A DNA stretch of 64,000 nt from Aeromonas veronii (GTDB lineage Bacteria; Pseudomonadota; Gammaproteobacteria; Enterobacterales; Aeromonadaceae): assembly GCF_040215105.1 (NCBI RefSeq), contig NZ_CP157875.1, positions 1,107,501-1,171,500 on the forward strand, written 5' to 3'. Of the stretch, positions 1-8,238 are shown in pieces. The notes under the pieces are model-generated. The model saw nothing but the letters and a program-made list of their open reading frames with translations, did not search any database and had not been told where the DNA came from. The stretch's first letter is position 1, and each line of letters begins with the position of its first letter. The translations under genes and the position numbers were made by a program.

Positions 1-635
1 AAAAAATTTTCAATCTGTGTAGGTTCTAATTTTTGAATTGGTTTTGGAAACTCTGATACCGGAAGTTTTTCTTGACTTGATGCTCCTTTTTTTAAAAGTC
101 CTTTTTCTTCTAGATTTATTGCGCCGATACGTGTTCCTGCATGTAAATAAATCATGCTAGGGGAGAACCCTAAATATGCGGATATACGAATAGCAGTATC
201 ATAAATAGCTAGCTCACCAAATTTAATAACCTTGTTTTCTTTTATTACATTATAAACGTCATCAAAAGAGTTAGCACAAGTTAACTCCCTTTGCTTAGGC
301 ATAATATTGTCTATCATTAGTTGCAGCGTGCCGTTATCAACACCATGTTTAACGCCACCAAGCTCGATAAACTCAGCCTGATGGCTATGCTTTAATTCAT
401 ATTCGTGTCCATCATAAAAAATTTTGAATTTTGCACGGCAGCTATATATTATTACCTGCTCTAGGGAGGGTAGTGTGCGATAGAAGTTTAAGTAATGGTG
501 TTGGAAATCAGCCCTGCTTATGAACGTTATTTTTTGAGTAATTTCTTCACCAAACTCATTTTGAGGTTTATATAATGTGTAGTCTTGTTTAAGGTATAAA
601 TTAACAAGATATTCTAAATGCTTAGTTGAGTTCAT
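1..635 (-). CDS. Unrecognised protein, 3' end outside the window
   Basis: I translated an uninterrupted frame from an ATG at 635 to the left edge, 211 codons with no stop, so the gene is partial. A purine-rich AAGGG sits about nine bases before the ATG. The product is mixed alpha/beta in look, lysine-rich and polar, without a signal peptide or membrane segment. The most motif-like part is the stretch IYDTAIRISAYLGF followed by YLHAGTRIGAINL, in the last third of what is visible. I do not recognise the family and assign no function. The DNA is far richer in A and T than the rest of the window, with many AAA, ATA and TTA codons, which points to recent acquisition. Its neighbour is a broken LysR gene, so it probably belongs to the end of an inserted island. 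Confidence 0.7.
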   Translation of the reverse strand, partial: MNSTKHLEYLVNLYLKQDYTLYKPQNEFGEEITQKITFISRADFQHHYLNFYRTLPSLEQVIIYSCRAKFKIFYDGHEYELKHSHQAEFIELGGVKHGVDNGTLQLMIDNIMPKQRELTCANSFDDVYNVIKENKVIKFGELAIYDTAIRISAYLGFSPSMIYLHAGTRIGAINLEEKGLLKKGASSQEKLPVSEFPKPIQKLEPTQIENF

Positions 636-1014
636 GTTTTTGCCCTTATTAAATATAGTATTGTTTTAAAATTTATAGAAATTAGTTAGTCGATATGCCG
701 AATTTATTTATTATGCTCAGTATCCGATTGGAGAACTATTTCGTTTATACACAATCTTTATTTCCATTAAATGGAGGTAGCCGTTTGAGTATGTTAGATT
801 CTGTTGTTTAAAATAGAAAGTCAAGCAAATAAGAAGTTTATGCGGGATCAATAAATAACGAACTTATGGGTGATGTCTTGAGTCTAAAAGAGAATTCATA
901 GCGCCAGAAAAAAGGTTAAAGTACGAATGCCAGCCGAGTGATCGTTGCTGGCAGTGGCATAACAGCATTAAGCTTATTTGTTGTCGATGTTCTCCACTAT
1001 CCGCACCCTGCTAC
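636..1014. other. AT-rich intergenic stretch at island boundary
   Basis: This roughly 380-base stretch has no convincing gene on either strand. The part next to 636 probably holds the promoter of the leftward gene (TATATT- and TATAAA-like runs between 645 and 690 on the minus strand). Composition changes from AT-rich to GC-rich between about 920 and 1015. I found no tRNA end, no obvious attachment-site repeat and no transposase fragment. Confidence 0.5.
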
Positions 1015-1446
1015 CCGCTTCTGACCCAGCACTACCGCCTCTGCGCGGCGCCCGACTACCTAAATCGCCACGGCGTGCCTCGTCATCCGGCCGATCTCGC
1101 CCACCACCAGTGTCTGCATGGCAACTGGGGCGAGCACGAGCGCTGGCAATTTGTTGGCGAGAATGGCCAGAGCGAGGAGGGGCGGGTGGCCTCGCGCCTT
1201 CGCATCAACCACTGGCCAGCGCTGCTGACGGCAGTGCTGGCAGGGGCTGGCATCAGCTTGCAGCCTGCCGATCAGGTGCAAGGCCATATCGCCTCAGGGC
1301 GTCTGCTGCCCCTGCTCGACACTTATCGCATTCCGGACAAGACCCTCCATTTCATCTACCCGGCGGCGCGCCGCCAGGTGCTCAAGATCACCCTGCTGGG
1401 GGATTTTCTGGTCGAGGCGCTACAACCGGACTCAGTGCCTAAATAA
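1015..1446 (+). pseudogene. LysR-family regulator, 5'-truncated remnant
   Basis: The frame ending in TAA at 1444-1446 reads as the C-terminal effector-binding half of a LysR-type regulator. LTQHYRLCAAPDYLNRHG and then PRHPADLAHHQCL are the usual hinge of the second subdomain, followed by the typical GAGISLQPADQV and a tail around FLVEAL. About 140 codons remain of a normal 290 to 310. The helix-turn-helix half and any start are missing: upstream of about 1015 the same frame no longer resembles the family and GC content falls sharply. A GTG at 1075 could start a 123-residue product, but it would lack the DNA-binding domain. I infer that insertion of the AT-rich segment to the left, or a deletion with it, removed the first half. 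The intact downstream half suggests a fairly recent event. Confidence 0.75.
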
Positions 1447-1533
1447 AGCGCTGTATATTCTTGCATCGTGCTTAACAAAGGGGCGAGGGAGGCCTAACAT
1501 GGCGGGATGTTTTTCTAGTCGGGACAAAAGGAT

Positions 1534-2811
1534 ATGTCTGGGTTGAAAAAGGATCTCGGGCTCTGGCAGGGAATGGGGCTGCTCGCTACCTCACTGCTGG
1601 GCACCGGGATCTTCGTGGTGCCGGCGACTGCCGCCTCGCTGGCGGGGGGGGCGTCGCTCTGGGCCTGGGGGCTGCTCATCGTGCTGGTGCTGCCCATCGC
1701 CTTCACCTTCGCCCGCCTCGGGCGCCGTTACCCCCATGCGGGGGGCGCCCCCCACCTCATCGGGCTGGCCTTTGGCAACGGCGCCGAGCGCTTCTCCGCC
1801 TTCCTGTTCCTGGCGGTGCTGCCGGTGGGTCTGCCCGCCGCCCTCACCATAGCCGCCGGCTTCTGGCACTCCTTGTTCGAATTGGGGGAGTGGACCCTCT
1901 GGGCCATCCAGCTGCTGACCCTGCTCGGGGTCTTCCTGCTCGGCCTGCGGGGGGCGCGCTCCTCCGGCAATCTGCAACTGCTGATCGCTTTGGCCATACT
2001 GGGGCTGACCCTGCTCATCGGCGTCAAGGGGGAGATCAGCTGGCGTGACGCGGCCCAGCCGCTGCCAGCGGCGAGCGAATGGCCCGCCATGGGCACGGCG
2101 CTGGCGGTGATGTTCTGGTGCTTCGTGGGGCTCGAGGCCTTCGCCCACATGGGGGAGGAGTTCAAGCGGCCGGAGCGGGACTATCCCATCGCCCTGCTCG
2201 GCGGCGTGCTGCTGGCTGGGCTCATCTACTGGATCCACTCCCTGGTGGTGCTCAAATACGGCCTGTACGGAGACGAGGCGAAAAATGCCACCGCCATCCC
2301 GGCCCTGCTCTCGCTCTTGTTCGGGCCCACCGCCAAGTGGCTGGTGGCCATACTCGGCTACCTCTCCTGCTTCGCCAGCATCAACATCTACCTGCAGGGT
2401 TTTGCACGTCTCATCTGGAGCATGGCACGAGAGGGCAAGCTGCCCGCCTCCCTCTCCAAACTGTCCGCCCGGGGGGCGCCTCTGAACGCCCTGTGCTGGG
2501 TGCTCGCCATCTGCCTCGTCTCCATTACCCTGATCCTCTGGCTCCAACTGCCGCTGGATGCCCTGATCCGCTACGCCAACGGCAACTTCGTGCTGGTCTA
2601 CCTGCTCTGCATGGCGGCGGGCTGGCGCCTGCTTGGCGGCACGGGCAAGGGGCTGGCGGGGCTGAGCGTGCTGCTCTGCGCCCTGGTGCTGGTGGCACTG
2701 GCCTCCGAGGTGCTCTATGCGGTGCTGCTGAGTGCTCTCTATGGCGGCTTCTCCCTGTGGCGCCGCCATCGTCGTCGCGTCTCCGGTGGTGATCCCTGCG
2801 CCATCAAATAA
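1534..2811 (+). CDS. yjeH: L-methionine/branched-chain amino acid exporter, YjeH type
   Basis: The 425-residue product is an APC-superfamily inner-membrane permease that matches Escherichia coli YjeH closely along its length. The start MSGLKKDLGLWQGMG, the glycine-rich first helix with LLGTGIFVVPA, and the central VMFWCFVGLEAFAHMGEEFK segment are all shared. About twelve hydrophobic segments can be counted. YjeH is known to export methionine and branched-chain amino acids, so this role is inferred by homology. The ATG at 1534 has a good AAAAGGA site six bases upstream. The gene stands alone between the LysR remnant and a perfect hairpin terminator. Only a basic, arginine-rich cytoplasmic tail (about residues 408 to 420) differs noticeably. 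Confidence 0.88.
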   Translation: MSGLKKDLGLWQGMGLLATSLLGTGIFVVPATAASLAGGASLWAWGLLIVLVLPIAFTFARLGRRYPHAGGAPHLIGLAFGNGAERFSAFLFLAVLPVGLPAALTIAAGFWHSLFELGEWTLWAIQLLTLLGVFLLGLRGARSSGNLQLLIALAILGLTLLIGVKGEISWRDAAQPLPAASEWPAMGTALAVMFWCFVGLEAFAHMGEEFKRPERDYPIALLGGVLLAGLIYWIHSLVVLKYGLYGDEAKNATAIPALLSLLFGPTAKWLVAILGYLSCFASINIYLQGFARLIWSMAREGKLPASLSKLSARGAPLNALCWVLAICLVSITLILWLQLPLDALIRYANGNFVLVYLLCMAAGWRLLGGTGKGLAGLSVLLCALVLVALASEVLYAVLLSALYGGFSLWRRHRRRVSGGDPCAIK

Positions 2812-2831
2812 GTCTGCCTCTGAATGAGAAA

Positions 2832-2855
2832 AGCCCCGCACGTGCGGGGCTTTTT
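2832..2855 (+). terminator. Intrinsic terminator after yjeH
   Basis: A perfect GC-rich palindrome (AGCCCCGCA / TGCGGGGCT) is followed by five T residues on the plus strand. It also lies at the 3' end of the convergent acetyltransferase gene and may serve both strands. Confidence 0.85.
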
Positions 2856-2856
2856 G

Positions 2857-3399
2857 CTAGTCGGCGGACGGGGTGAGATCGCTGCGCAAGAGGGCGTAGT
2901 GGTGCAGGGAGATGAAGCCATCCCCCTTGCGCTCGCATTCGCGCGCCGTGCCCTCGTAGCGAAAGCCGGCCCGCTCGAGCAGGCGGGCGGAGCGGCTGTT
3001 CGGCTCCTCCACCACCGCCAGCAGCCGATGGAGGTCCGTGGTGCCATAGACGAGGGGGAGCCATAGCCCGAGCGCCGCGCTCATCACTCCCTTGCCCCAA
3101 TGCTCGGGGTAGAGCCAGTAACCGAGCTCGGCCCGTTTGTGCTCCGGGTCGACGCCGTTGTAGCCGATGGCTCCCAGCGGTTCCCCCGTGCGTCGGCAGC
3201 GAATGAGGTGCCAGGCGCCGCTTCCGGTGCGGATCAGGTCGGCGTACCAGGCCATCTGGGCCTGACAGGCCGCCAGGCTGTCATAGCTGACGCCGTAATA
3301 CTTGATGACCCCGGGATCCGACAGGCCGCGATAGATGTGGGGCAGATCGGCATCGGCGACGGGATCGAGCCTGACCTCAGGCCCTGCTGGTACAGTCAT
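2857..3399 (-). CDS. GNAT-family N-acetyltransferase
   Basis: The 180-residue product has the RimJ/RimL-like GNAT arrangement: an N-terminal VRLDPVADADLPHIY segment, a central ELGYWLYPEHWGKGVM acetyl-CoA-binding loop (Q/RxxGxG/A type), then a VEEPNSRSARLLERAGF motif. Such proteins acetylate the N terminus of a ribosomal protein or a small amine; the substrate cannot be told from sequence. The ATG at 3399 is preferred because AAGGAAC lies just upstream; the open frame continues further but has no better site. It lies 58 bases after the ABC-F gene on the same strand and may be co-transcribed with it. A strong stem-loop sits directly before its ribosome binding site. Confidence 0.82.
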   Translation of the reverse strand: MTVPAGPEVRLDPVADADLPHIYRGLSDPGVIKYYGVSYDSLAACQAQMAWYADLIRTGSGAWHLIRCRRTGEPLGAIGYNGVDPEHKRAELGYWLYPEHWGKGVMSAALGLWLPLVYGTTDLHRLLAVVEEPNSRSARLLERAGFRYEGTARECERKGDGFISLHHYALLRSDLTPSAD

Positions 3400-3411
3400 G
3401 GGATGTTCCTT

Positions 3412-3433
3412 GCGGCCAGCCTTGGCTGGCCGC
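3412..3433 (-). other. Perfect stem-loop abutting the acetyltransferase ribosome binding site
   Basis: Ten paired bases (GCGGCCAGCC / GGCTGGCCGC) with a two-base centre lie between the ABC-F stop and the acetyltransferase start. On the minus strand the stem ends directly against the AAGGAAC binding site. No T run follows, so it is not a standard terminator. It could modulate translation or protect a processed mRNA end. Confidence 0.6.
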
Positions 3434-3457
3434 TGAAGGGGTGGATAAGAACCGGGT

Positions 3458-5188
3458 TCATGTCCCGGAGAGCCCCAGCAGGCCGGCCAGCCTTGCCAGC
3501 TCGTCACGCCAGCTCTGCTGCAGGCGCGGAGTCTGGTGCCTGGGCTTGCGGGCCAGATCGGCGGAGAGCAGGGCTTCCAGCTCGTACCAGCGCGCCAGTT
3601 GCGTCTCCTCGTCATCGGCGTTGGCTTGCTGCCGGGCCGGACTCGCGGTCACAGGGTCTGCCCCCGGGACGGGCGGCTCATCGCCGAGCAGCTCGGCATA
3701 GGCCCGCTCGGCGCTGTGGGCCTCCACAATCCGTCCCTCCTTGATGAGCCAGAAGCGGTTGCAGCTGCGTTCGATGAGCTCCCGATCGTGGGAGACCAGC
3801 AGCACGCCCCCCGGGAAGGCGGCAATGGCCTCTGCCAGCTCCTCCTTGCCTGCCAGATCCAGGTGATTGGTGGGCTCGTCAAGCCAGAGCATGTGGTGGC
3901 TGCCGAGCGACAGGGCGAGAAACAACAGCCGTGCCCGCTCACCCCCGCTCAGGGTGGCCACCTTCTGGCCGTGCCTGACATAGGGGAAGCCCGCCCGGAT
4001 CAGCGCGTGGCGCAGCGTCACCTCCGGCAGGGGGGCCAGGGGGTAGAGGGCGTCACTCAGGGTGGCGTCCCCGTCCAGCTGCTGCAGGGACTGATCGTAA
4101 TAGGCGATGCTGGCATCGGGATGGCAGTACCAGCCTGTCTGCGGGCGCTGAGAGGCGAGATCGGCCCAGCATTGGCGCAGCAGGGAAGATTTGCCGGTGC
4201 CGTTGGCGCCGAGCAGGGCGACCCTGTCACCGGCGCGCAGTCTGAGCTCCTCAGCCCGCAATAGCGGTGGCAAGCCGGGGGCCGGGGCGACATCGAGCGC
4301 CTCCAGCCGCAGCAGGGTATCGGCGGGCAGGCTCAGCCCGCGCAGCTCGAGTTGCCAGGGGGCCAGCGCGGCCACCCGGCTCTGCTCTTCCTGCAGGCGG
4401 GCGATGCGTTTTTCCATGGACTTGGCCTGGCGCACCAGCTTCTCGTTGTCATGCTCGCGCCCCCAGATGGCGAGGCGCTTGCTGCTGGCGCTCAGGCGGT
4501 CGATCTCTTTTTGCTCATCGGCCCGGCGCAAACGGGCCTGCTCATCCTCGGCGGCCAGGGCCGCCCTGGCCCGGCTGCAGGGGAGGGCGAAGCGATGGAT
4601 CGCACCGTCCCGCAGGATCAGGGTCTCGCTGGTGACCCTGTCCAGCAGGCGACCGTCGTGGGAGACCAGCACGAAGGCGCCGCGCCAGCCCAGCAGAAAC
4701 TGCTCCAGCCAGAGCAGAGAGGGGAGATCCAGATGATTGCTGGGTTCATCGAGCAGCAGCAGATTGGGCTGGCGCAGCAGGGCCCGGCCTATCTGCAGCC
4801 GGCTGTGCTGGCCGCCGCTCAGCGCACTGACCGGCAGCGCCGCCTGTTCATCCAGTTGCAGGTCGGTCAGCATCTTGCCCACCTGCCATTCGGCGGCGGG
4901 ATCGTTGGCCAGCGCATCAAACAGCACGGCGCGGGTGCTGAGGGTCGCAAGCCCGGCGGGTAGTTGCTGCGCCACGAACTCACAGCGGCAGGCGCTGGCC
5001 TGCACGATCCGGCCGGCCTGGGGGGAACGCGTGCCGGCCAGCAGAGCCAGCAGGGTGCTCTTGCCGCAACCGTTGGCGCCGATCAGGCCCAGCCTGTCAC
5101 CGCTGCGGATGCTGAGTTCTAGGCTGTCAAATAACGGCAGGTGCCCTGCGCTCATCTGCAGGGAGTGGGTACTCATCAGGGTTGTCAT
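3458..5188 (-). CDS. ABC-F family ATPase (ribosome-associated, possible antibiotic protection)
   Basis: The 576-residue soluble product has two ABC ATPase domains and no membrane segment, the ABC-F layout. Domain 1 has Walker A GANGCGKS near residue 38, LSGGQ, and Walker B LLLLDEPSNHLDL. Domain 2 has GANGTGKS, LSGGERARLL and LWLDEPTNHLDL. Between them is a charged linker rich in arginine, glutamate and lysine, matching the P-site tRNA interaction motif region. A C-terminal extension of about 80 residues follows. Family members act on the ribosome E site, either as translation factors (EttA, Uup, YheS) or as resistance proteins; the subtype is not clear here. An alternative start lies at 5176. 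A 28-codon reading frame with a strong ribosome site lies in the leader, typical of inducible ABC-F resistance genes. Confidence 0.85.
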   Translation of the reverse strand: MTTLMSTHSLQMSAGHLPLFDSLELSIRSGDRLGLIGANGCGKSTLLALLAGTRSPQAGRIVQASACRCEFVAQQLPAGLATLSTRAVLFDALANDPAAEWQVGKMLTDLQLDEQAALPVSALSGGQHSRLQIGRALLRQPNLLLLDEPSNHLDLPSLLWLEQFLLGWRGAFVLVSHDGRLLDRVTSETLILRDGAIHRFALPCSRARAALAAEDEQARLRRADEQKEIDRLSASSKRLAIWGREHDNEKLVRQAKSMEKRIARLQEEQSRVAALAPWQLELRGLSLPADTLLRLEALDVAPAPGLPPLLRAEELRLRAGDRVALLGANGTGKSSLLRQCWADLASQRPQTGWYCHPDASIAYYDQSLQQLDGDATLSDALYPLAPLPEVTLRHALIRAGFPYVRHGQKVATLSGGERARLLFLALSLGSHHMLWLDEPTNHLDLAGKEELAEAIAAFPGGVLLVSHDRELIERSCNRFWLIKEGRIVEAHSAERAYAELLGDEPPVPGADPVTASPARQQANADDEETQLARWYELEALLSADLARKPRHQTPRLQQSWRDELARLAGLLGLSGT

Positions 5189-5302
5189 GCTCTTGCTCTC
5201 TTAAATCACGGGATCGAAGATCCCTGTCATCAGGAGCGCTGGCGACAACGGCAGAGTCGAGAAAGGTCTCGTGTAGGAAGGAGTCGGCTTTGCTCGAACC
5301 CG

Positions 5303-5389
5303 CTATCGCAGCGCGATGGAATGCAGGCAAGAGCACTCGAATGTGCCGAACAGGCGAGCCGAGAACATCGGACACGCTTGGATAACCAT
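5303..5389 (-). CDS. Putative 28-residue leader peptide upstream of the ABC-F gene
   Basis: On the minus strand an AAGGAGGT sequence, a perfect match to the anti-Shine-Dalgarno, lies five bases before an ATG at 5389. The frame encodes MVIQACPMFSARL followed by FGTFECSCLHSIALR and ends at TAG (5305-5303). It starts about 33 bases after the predicted transcript start and ends 115 bases before the ABC-F ATG. The peptide is cysteine-rich and matches no protein I know. Much of the remaining leader can pair, including a GGGATC / GATCCC stem at 5212-5226, close to the weak ABC-F ribosome site. I infer ribosome-mediated attenuation, by analogy with leader-peptide control of known ABC-F resistance genes; this is not shown by the sequence alone. 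Confidence 0.55.
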   Translation of the reverse strand: MVIQACPMFSARLFGTFECSCLHSIALR

Positions 5390-5428
5390 TTTTTACCTCC
5401 TTGTGTTTCGTTATGGCTGGGTGGAGCG

Positions 5429-5457
5429 ATTATAAGCGCAGAAAAAATAACCGTCTA
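5429..5457 (-). promoter_or_regulatory. Sigma-70 promoter for the ABC-F transcript
   Basis: On the minus strand a perfect TATAAT (5434-5429) lies 17 bases from TAGACG (5457-5452), which matches the -35 consensus at four of six positions. Predicted transcription begins near 5422, giving a leader of about 230 bases before the ABC-F gene. Confidence 0.65.
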
Positions 5458-5524
5458 TCGGGAGGAGAGAGACGCAGTGACAGCATCACGGGGATGCTGC
5501 GCGCATAAAATGGCGCCACAACAA

Positions 5525-5550
5525 AAACGCCCCGTGGTGCGGGGCGTCTG
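5525..5550 (-). terminator. Intrinsic terminator after pliI
   Basis: On the minus strand a stem ACGCCCCGCAC / GTGGGGCGT-like pairing (GACGCCCC / GGGGCGTT core) is followed by five T residues. It closes the pliI transcript. Confidence 0.75.
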
Positions 5551-5567
5551 AAAACTGAGGTGCGGGA

Positions 5568-6005
5568 TCAGTCGCGGGGTGTCTTGAGGGCCTGGATGAC
5601 ATCATCGGTGGGAGCCAGCTCGTTGACATGGTTGAAGCTGTCGAGCCCCTGTTGCGGGTTGATGGTGAAGGCATCGGCGCTGATATAGCCGCCTGTCCCG
5701 GCACTCTCCACGATGACGATGAGCTCGGGCTGCTTGTCGCCGTTGAGATCCAATAGTTTCAGCTCCTTGATGCTGCCATCGCGCGGCAGCACCTTGCCGT
5801 CGATGAACTGATCAAGGGGGAATTCGGGGTTGGCGCCTGAGTAGAGGCGCACGTCATAGCTGCCGGTGGAGGCGGGTTCGCCGCGCCCCTCGTTGACGAT
5901 GAGCACCTGACCCGCAGGCAGCGTCAGTTGCTGGAAGAATCCCTCTGCCGCCTGGCTGGTCAGGGGCAGGGTGAGCAGTCCGAGAGTAATGAGTAAGGCT
6001 TTCAT
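5568..6005 (-). CDS. pliI: Periplasmic inhibitor of I-type lysozyme
   Basis: The 145-residue product begins with a cleavable signal peptide (MKALLITLGLLTLPLTSQAA) and continues as a small beta-rich domain. VRLYSGANPEFPLDQFIDG and the loop ESAGTGGYISADAF resemble the PliI family described first from Aeromonas hydrophila, where a loop with conserved serine and tyrosine enters the lysozyme active site. The role is to block invertebrate-type lysozymes in the periplasm. I chose the ATG at 6005, which starts exactly at the signal peptide; the frame is open further upstream with no better start. The gene sits 75 bases after the pepO-type gene on the same strand and has its own terminator. A second lysozyme inhibitor gene (mliC) lies 34 kb away. 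Confidence 0.75.
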   Translation of the reverse strand: MKALLITLGLLTLPLTSQAAEGFFQQLTLPAGQVLIVNEGRGEPASTGSYDVRLYSGANPEFPLDQFIDGKVLPRDGSIKELKLLDLNGDKQPELIVIVESAGTGGYISADAFTINPQQGLDSFNHVNELAPTDDVIQALKTPRD

Positions 6006-6080
6006 GGATGTGACCCTTGTTGCTGCTTGTGTTGCTGTGTCAGTGGCAGGGGACAAGCCCCTGCCGTGTCGTGGCCCTGA

Positions 6081-8111
6081 TTACCAGATCTTGACCCGTT
6101 TGGCCGGGTCCAGATAGAGCTTGTCACCGGGTTGGATGTTGAATGCCTCGTAGAAGGCGGGAATGTTCGGCACTACCCCGTTGACCCGGTATTCGGGCGG
6201 GGAGTGGGGATCCGAGGCGAGCAGCATCTGCATCAGCTCGGGTCTATACATGCCCTTCCACACCTGGGCCCAGCCGAGGAAGAATCGCTGTTCCCCGGTG
6301 AAGCCGTCCAGTACCGGAGCCTCCTTGCCATTCAGGGAGAGCAGATAGGCCTTGTGGGCGATGGTGAGGCCGCCGAGATCGCCGATGTTCTCCCCCAGGG
6401 TGAACTGGCCGTTGACGTACTGCCCCTTGATGGGTTCGAAGCGGTTGTACTGGGCCACCAGTCGGCTGGTGCGGAAGCGGAACTCCTTGAGATCATGGGG
6501 GGTCCACCAGTCGCGCATCACGCCGTCACCGTCGGATTTCGCCCCCTGATCGTCGAAGCCGTGGCCCATCTCGTGGCCGATGACGCCGCCGATGGCACCG
6601 TAGTTCACCGCATCATCCGCCTGCATGTCGAAGAAGGGAGGTTGCAGTATGGCGGCCGGGAACACGATCTCGTTGTTGCTCGGGTTGTAGTAGGCGTTCA
6701 CCGTCTGGGGTGACATGTGCCACTCGTTTCTGTCCATCGGCTTGCCGAGGCGCGCCAGGTTGTCGGCGTATTCGAAGGCGCGGGCCCGTTGCAGGTTGCC
6801 CACCAGATCGTCGGCACGGATGGCGATGGCGCTGTAATCCTTCCACTTGTCCGGGTAGCCGATCTTGGGTCTGAACTTGGCGAGCTTCTCCTTGGCTTGA
6901 GCCTTGGTGGCTGGCGACATCCAGTCCAGTTCCTCGATGCTCTGGCCGTAGGCGGTGCGCAGGTTCTCCACCAGCTGCTCCATGCGTTCCTTGGCCGCGG
7001 GCGGGAAGTAGTGCTCCACATAGAGCTTGCCCACCGCCTCGCCCAGGTGATCATCCAGCACCCCGAGGGCCCGCTCCCAGGGCGCGCGCTGCTTGGGTGT
7101 CCCGCTTAAGGTCGTGCCGAAGAAGGCGAAGTTCTGGGCATCGGTCTGGCTGTCGAGGTAGGGGGCGTAATCGGTGATGAGGTGCCACTTGAGGTAAGTC
7201 TGCCAGTCCGCCAGCGGGGTCTGGCGCATCAGGCCGTCGAGGGCACTGAGATAGCTTGGCTGGCCGATGACCAGGCTCTGCTGACCCGCGAGGCCGGCTT
7301 CACCGAGGTAGGCATCCCAGGGGATGCTGGGGGCGAGGCGCCCCAGTTCGCTCACCGGTTCCTTGTTGTAGTTCTTCTCCCTGTCCCGCAGGGCTACGTT
7401 GTCCCACTGGATCCTGGCTATCCGGGTCTCGAGAGCCAGCACCCGCTTGGCCTTGGCGGCGGCGTCCGGCTCGCCGAAGCGGCCGAGCATGCCGGCGATG
7501 TGTTGCTCGTATTTTTTGAGCAGCGCCTGGCTCGCGGCATCCGTCTTGAGGTAGTAGTCCCGGTCCGGCAGGCTGAGGCCGGACTGATAGAGATAGACGG
7601 CGTAGCTGTCCGGCGCCTTGGCATCGGCGTCTATCCAGAAGCCGAAGGGAGCACCGCCGCCGCTGCGGCCGCTCTGGGCGAAGGCGCGAGCCAGCGCCTG
7701 CTGGTCGCCGATCCGGTCGATGTCGGCAAGCAGGGGTAGCAGGGGCGTCGTGCCTTTGGCATTCCGGGTCTGCTGGTCCAGATAGCTGTGGTAGAGATCG
7801 CGGATCTGCTGGGCCTCAGAGCCCGCAGTCGCCTTGGCATCCAGCCCTTCCACCAGCACCCGCACATCGGCGAGGGACTTGTCCCGGAGCATGTAGAAGG
7901 CGCCGTCGGCGGGCCTGTCGTCGGGGATCTTGGCGGTGCCGAGCCAGTGACCGTTCACGTAGCGGAAGAAGTCGTCACCGGGTTTGACCGAGGTATCCAT
8001 GTTGGCCAGCGCGAGGCCGGAGTGCTTGTTGCTGACGTCCGGTGCCTGACTGCAGCCTGCCAGCAGGGCCAGTCCGATGAGGCCGGCCAATATGCTTTTC
8101 TTATTGTTCAT
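6081..8111 (-). CDS. pepO: M13-family zinc metallopeptidase lipoprotein, PepO type
   Basis: The 676-residue product starts with a lipoprotein signal (hydrophobic stretch ending LALLAGC), so it is probably anchored to a membrane. It has the neprilysin/PepO layout: a large N-terminal M13 domain containing DFFRYVNGHWL, a zinc site HEMGH near residue 513, then the downstream ENIGDLGG motif with the third ligand. Family members cleave peptides and small proteins outside the cytoplasm. The ATG at 8111 is chosen because it opens the signal peptide; the open frame extends 38 codons further upstream without a good ribosome site. Divergent tilS starts about 130 bases away. Downstream lies pliI. Confidence 0.88.
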   Translation of the reverse strand: MNNKKSILAGLIGLALLAGCSQAPDVSNKHSGLALANMDTSVKPGDDFFRYVNGHWLGTAKIPDDRPADGAFYMLRDKSLADVRVLVEGLDAKATAGSEAQQIRDLYHSYLDQQTRNAKGTTPLLPLLADIDRIGDQQALARAFAQSGRSGGGAPFGFWIDADAKAPDSYAVYLYQSGLSLPDRDYYLKTDAASQALLKKYEQHIAGMLGRFGEPDAAAKAKRVLALETRIARIQWDNVALRDREKNYNKEPVSELGRLAPSIPWDAYLGEAGLAGQQSLVIGQPSYLSALDGLMRQTPLADWQTYLKWHLITDYAPYLDSQTDAQNFAFFGTTLSGTPKQRAPWERALGVLDDHLGEAVGKLYVEHYFPPAAKERMEQLVENLRTAYGQSIEELDWMSPATKAQAKEKLAKFRPKIGYPDKWKDYSAIAIRADDLVGNLQRARAFEYADNLARLGKPMDRNEWHMSPQTVNAYYNPSNNEIVFPAAILQPPFFDMQADDAVNYGAIGGVIGHEMGHGFDDQGAKSDGDGVMRDWWTPHDLKEFRFRTSRLVAQYNRFEPIKGQYVNGQFTLGENIGDLGGLTIAHKAYLLSLNGKEAPVLDGFTGEQRFFLGWAQVWKGMYRPELMQMLLASDPHSPPEYRVNGVVPNIPAFYEAFNIQPGDKLYLDPAKRVKIW

Positions 8112-8238
8112 TGTTTGATTCCAATTCGGGTTATTCAGCTTCCCTGCCCAGATCGGGAGGAATCTCACTCTAGCAGCCGGGTTAGCGCTTGATAAGTCCG
8201 ACTCTGCTAAGATCGGCCCGACCATTTTGGGGAAGCCA

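Noticed and set aside
1..1014. A tRNA or attachment site marking the island end
   Set aside because: I looked for a cloverleaf and direct repeats near the composition change and saw none within the window.
1060..1442. Other frames over the LysR remnant
   Set aside because: Only the frame ending at 1446 shows LysR similarity; the others are proline- and arginine-rich shadows.
1591..2841. Long open frame of 416 codons antisense to the YjeH gene
   Set aside because: The opposite strand codes for a clear exporter; the frame is glutamine/histidine-rich and typical of high-GC antisense shadows.
5127..5375. 82-codon frame crossing the ABC-F leader and start
   Set aside because: It overlaps the ABC-F coding start in another frame and lacks a ribosome site; the 28-codon frame at 5303-5389 is better supported.
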